This document shows, piece by piece, positions 17,368-19,224 of a stretch of 19,224 bases of DNA. The DNA lies in NCBI GenBank assembly GCA_038528235.1, contig JBCBEX010000082.1, positions 1 through 19,224 on the forward strand. Direction: 5' to 3'. The position numbers and the translations under genes were made by a program. Position 1 is the stretch's first letter; the number at the start of each line of letters is the position of its first letter. The stretch comes from JBCBEX01 sp038528235 (GTDB taxonomy: Bacteria; Bacteroidota; Rhodothermia; Rhodothermales; Rubricoccaceae). The notes under the pieces are model-generated. The model had not been told where the DNA came from, ran no database searches, and saw only the letters and a list, made by a program, of their open reading frames with translations.

Positions 17368-19224
17368 ATGCGCATCGCAGCCGCTACCCTCGCTACGATC
17401 CTGGTTCTCTTCCTCGCGGGCCCGTCGGGATACGCTCAGAGCGGACCGCCTGGACCGCCGACGCTCCCCTCAGGCTTTGCCACCGAGAATGCCGCAGGGA
17501 CCGACCTCTTCTTTCTGCCGGTCGACCTCGCGTTTGCGTCGGACGGGCGGCTCTTCGTCGCGGAGAAGGAAGGCGTGGTGTGGATCGTGAAGGACGGCCG
17601 CAAGCTTGCGACGCCGTTCCTCGACCTGCAGGACGAGGTGCTGGAGTCGGGCGACCGCGGCATGACGAGCATCGCCCTCGATCCGGACTTTGCCACGAAC
17701 GGCTACGTCTACCTCTACTACACCGTCAACCCCAGCGGCGGGGAGGACCTGGACCGCCTGGACAGCTTTGCGCGGATCACCCGCTTCACAGCCGTCGGGG
17801 ACGAGGCAGATCCAGCCTCGCGCCACGTCGTGCTGGACCGCGTGCCCGCGTGCTACTTCTCGCACGCCAACGACACGATGCTCTTCGCGCCCGACGGTTC
17901 GTTGATTGTCTCTGCGGGCGACGCGGCGAGCTATCAGCAGATGGACGCGGGCGGCCTCTACGACGAGTGCTTCGGCGCAGGTGGCCCGCTCCAGCCCTTC
18001 GAAAACATCGGCGCGTTCCGTGCGCAGCAACTCGAAAGCCTCGCGGGCAAGATTCTCCGCATCGACCCCGCCAACGGCCAGGGCTACGCCTCGAACCCGT
18101 TCTACACCGGCGACGCCCGCGACACGCGCTCGAAGGTGTGGGCCTATGGCCTGCGCAACCCGTTCAGTTTCACGCTCCGCCCCGGCACCGGCTCCGCGTT
18201 GCCGAGCAGCGGGCAGCCCGGCAGCCTGTTCATCGGCGACGTGGGCTGGACGATGTGGGAGGAGTTGAACGTCTCCAGCACCGGCGGCGAGAACTTCGGC
18301 TGGCCGTGCTACGAGGGGCCGTTCGAGCAGCCGCAGTACCAAGACGCGACGCCCGCCATGCACGGCTGCGGGACTGTCGGCGGATCGGGGGTGACGCAGG
18401 CGCAACTCTACTGGACCGACGACCCCGCCGCGTCCGTCCCGGCGGGTCTGCGCGGCGACGCGATCATTGTCGGCGACTTCTACCAGGGCGTGCGCTACCC
18501 GACGGCCTATCAGGGCGCGCTCTTCTACGCAGACTACCCCAACGGCTGGATGGCGACGGGCCGCTTCGACGACGTCGATCAGTTCGAGGCGCAGGCGCTC
18601 TTCAGCACCGACACCGGCGCAGTCGTGGCCTTCGCCTATGACCCGACGAGCCAGTGGATGCACTACCTCAACATCGTCACGGGCGAGGTGCTGCGAATCG
18701 TCTACGACGGGCCCCTCGAAAACCCGGTCCCGCTGCCGTGGCAGAGCGCCGACATCGGCGACCCCGACGCCGAGGGCACCGCGACCTACGACGCCTACGC
18801 CGACGTCCTCACGCTGGACGGGGGCGGTGCGCTCGGTCCCTACGACACCGACGCCTTCCACTTCGTCAGCCGCGACCTCGACGGCGACTTTGTGATGGAG
18901 GCCCGCCTGGACACCCTCGCAGGTGGGGCGGACTATGCCCGCGCAGGCATCATGGCGCGCGCCAGCACGGCCGCCAACGCGCCCTACCTCCACCTCGCCG
19001 TCACCAAGCTCGACGGCCTCTACTTCGAGTGGCGACTCCTCGACGGCACCTACGGCTACGCGCACCTCGCGGAGGTCCCTGTCGTCTCGGCCCCCACCTG
19101 GCTGAGGCTGACGCGCACAGGCGACACGTACACTGCCGCTACGTCGAGCGACGGCGCGACCTGGACCGAGCGCGGGACACAGGCCGTGCCGATGAGCCGC
19201 CGTGTGCTCGCAGGCTTTGTGGTC
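17368..19224 (+). CDS. Secreted PQQ-dependent sugar dehydrogenase-like protein, copy 2 (partial, runs off the window)
   Basis: The reading frame from the ATG at 17368 stays open for 619 codons to the window edge, so the 3' end is missing. It has a signal peptide (MRIAAATLATILVLFLAG, cleavage near GYA at 23). A GSDH domain paralogous to the preceding gene follows (about 38-445). It includes YFSHANDTMLFAPDGSLIVSAGDA with the likely catalytic His166, DAASYQQMDAGGLYDECFG, and GGENFGWPCYEG. Cysteines 162, 201, 314 and 334 match the four in copy 1 with a constant offset of 4. A concanavalin/DUF1349-like module starts near 455 (YFEWRLLDGTYGY), as in copy 1. By analogy a second module and a type IX sorting domain are expected beyond the window. 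The leader cacgcctcaccccg before ATG closely matches that of copy 1. Substrate and PQQ use are inferred from the family. Confidence 0.88.
   Translation, partial: MRIAAATLATILVLFLAGPSGYAQSGPPGPPTLPSGFATENAAGTDLFFLPVDLAFASDGRLFVAEKEGVVWIVKDGRKLATPFLDLQDEVLESGDRGMTSIALDPDFATNGYVYLYYTVNPSGGEDLDRLDSFARITRFTAVGDEADPASRHVVLDRVPACYFSHANDTMLFAPDGSLIVSAGDAASYQQMDAGGLYDECFGAGGPLQPFENIGAFRAQQLESLAGKILRIDPANGQGYASNPFYTGDARDTRSKVWAYGLRNPFSFTLRPGTGSALPSSGQPGSLFIGDVGWTMWEELNVSSTGGENFGWPCYEGPFEQPQYQDATPAMHGCGTVGGSGVTQAQLYWTDDPAASVPAGLRGDAIIVGDFYQGVRYPTAYQGALFYADYPNGWMATGRFDDVDQFEAQALFSTDTGAVVAFAYDPTSQWMHYLNIVTGEVLRIVYDGPLENPVPLPWQSADIGDPDAEGTATYDAYADVLTLDGGGALGPYDTDAFHFVSRDLDGDFVMEARLDTLAGGADYARAGIMARASTAANAPYLHLAVTKLDGLYFEWRLLDGTYGYAHLAEVPVVSAPTWLRLTRTGDTYTAATSSDGATWTERGTQAVPMSRRVLAGFVV

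Noticed and set aside
17310..18641. Plus-strand ORF of 443 codons overlapping GSDH copy 2
   Set aside because: It is in another frame with an Arg-rich, low-complexity translation. The frame from 17368 carries the family motifs and stays open to the window edge.
17470..19065. Antisense ORF of 531 codons opposite GSDH copy 2
   Set aside because: It is complementary to a clear dehydrogenase frame with signal peptide and catalytic motifs. The absence of stops reflects high GC at third positions.

Overview
The window is about 19.2 kb of high-GC bacterial DNA. It most likely comes from the Rhodothermota/Bacteroidota side (a Rhodothermia-like relative of Salinibacter, Rubricoccus or Rubrivirga). 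This rests on a type IX secretion C-terminal sorting domain of the YPNPFNPATTVRF type, two LruC-domain lipoproteins (a family typical of Bacteroidota and some proteobacteria), a long acyl-CoA oxidase-like protein, and gene starts that mostly lack Shine-Dalgarno sequences and instead follow C/T-rich leaders. The species is inferred, not proven.

Layout: (1) 98-2529, plus strand: aspartyl-tRNA synthetase (aspS), preceded by a perfect 8-bp tandem repeat, then a small DUF1877/YfbM-like gene of visibly lower GC. (2) 2530-2745: a 123-bp element with 14-bp terminal inverted repeats, then a strong hairpin between convergent genes. (3) 2746-6262, minus strand: two exported serine hydrolases, an alpha/beta hydrolase followed by an S9 prolyl-oligopeptidase-type peptidase. 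(4) 6519-8897, plus strand: an acyl-CoA oxidase/dehydrogenase with an extra N-terminal TerB-like helical domain. (5) 9178-13460, plus strand: two tandem paralogous LruC lipoproteins, each followed by its own, visibly related, hairpin terminator. (6) 13798 to the window end, plus strand: two tandem paralogous secreted PQQ-dependent sugar dehydrogenase-like proteins with concanavalin-like modules. The first ends in a type IX sorting domain; the second runs off the window.

The left half is housekeeping and catabolic: translation, peptide and ester hydrolysis, fatty-acid oxidation. The right half is a co-oriented block of four cell-surface or secreted proteins arranged as two tandem duplications (LruC, LruC, GSDH, GSDH). 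Each gene has its own intergenic region of about 280-345 bp, and three of the four following gaps hold visible hairpins, so they are probably separate transcription units rather than one operon. The most notable signals are the mosaic conservation of the LruC pair (near-identical N-terminal DNA around a diverged, cysteine-bracketed propeller), the four-cysteine pattern shared by both dehydrogenases, the TerB-like/acyl-CoA oxidase fusion, and the 8-bp repeat whose copy number decides whether an upstream ATG is in frame with aspS. I see no rRNA, tRNA, CRISPR array, transposase or phage gene.
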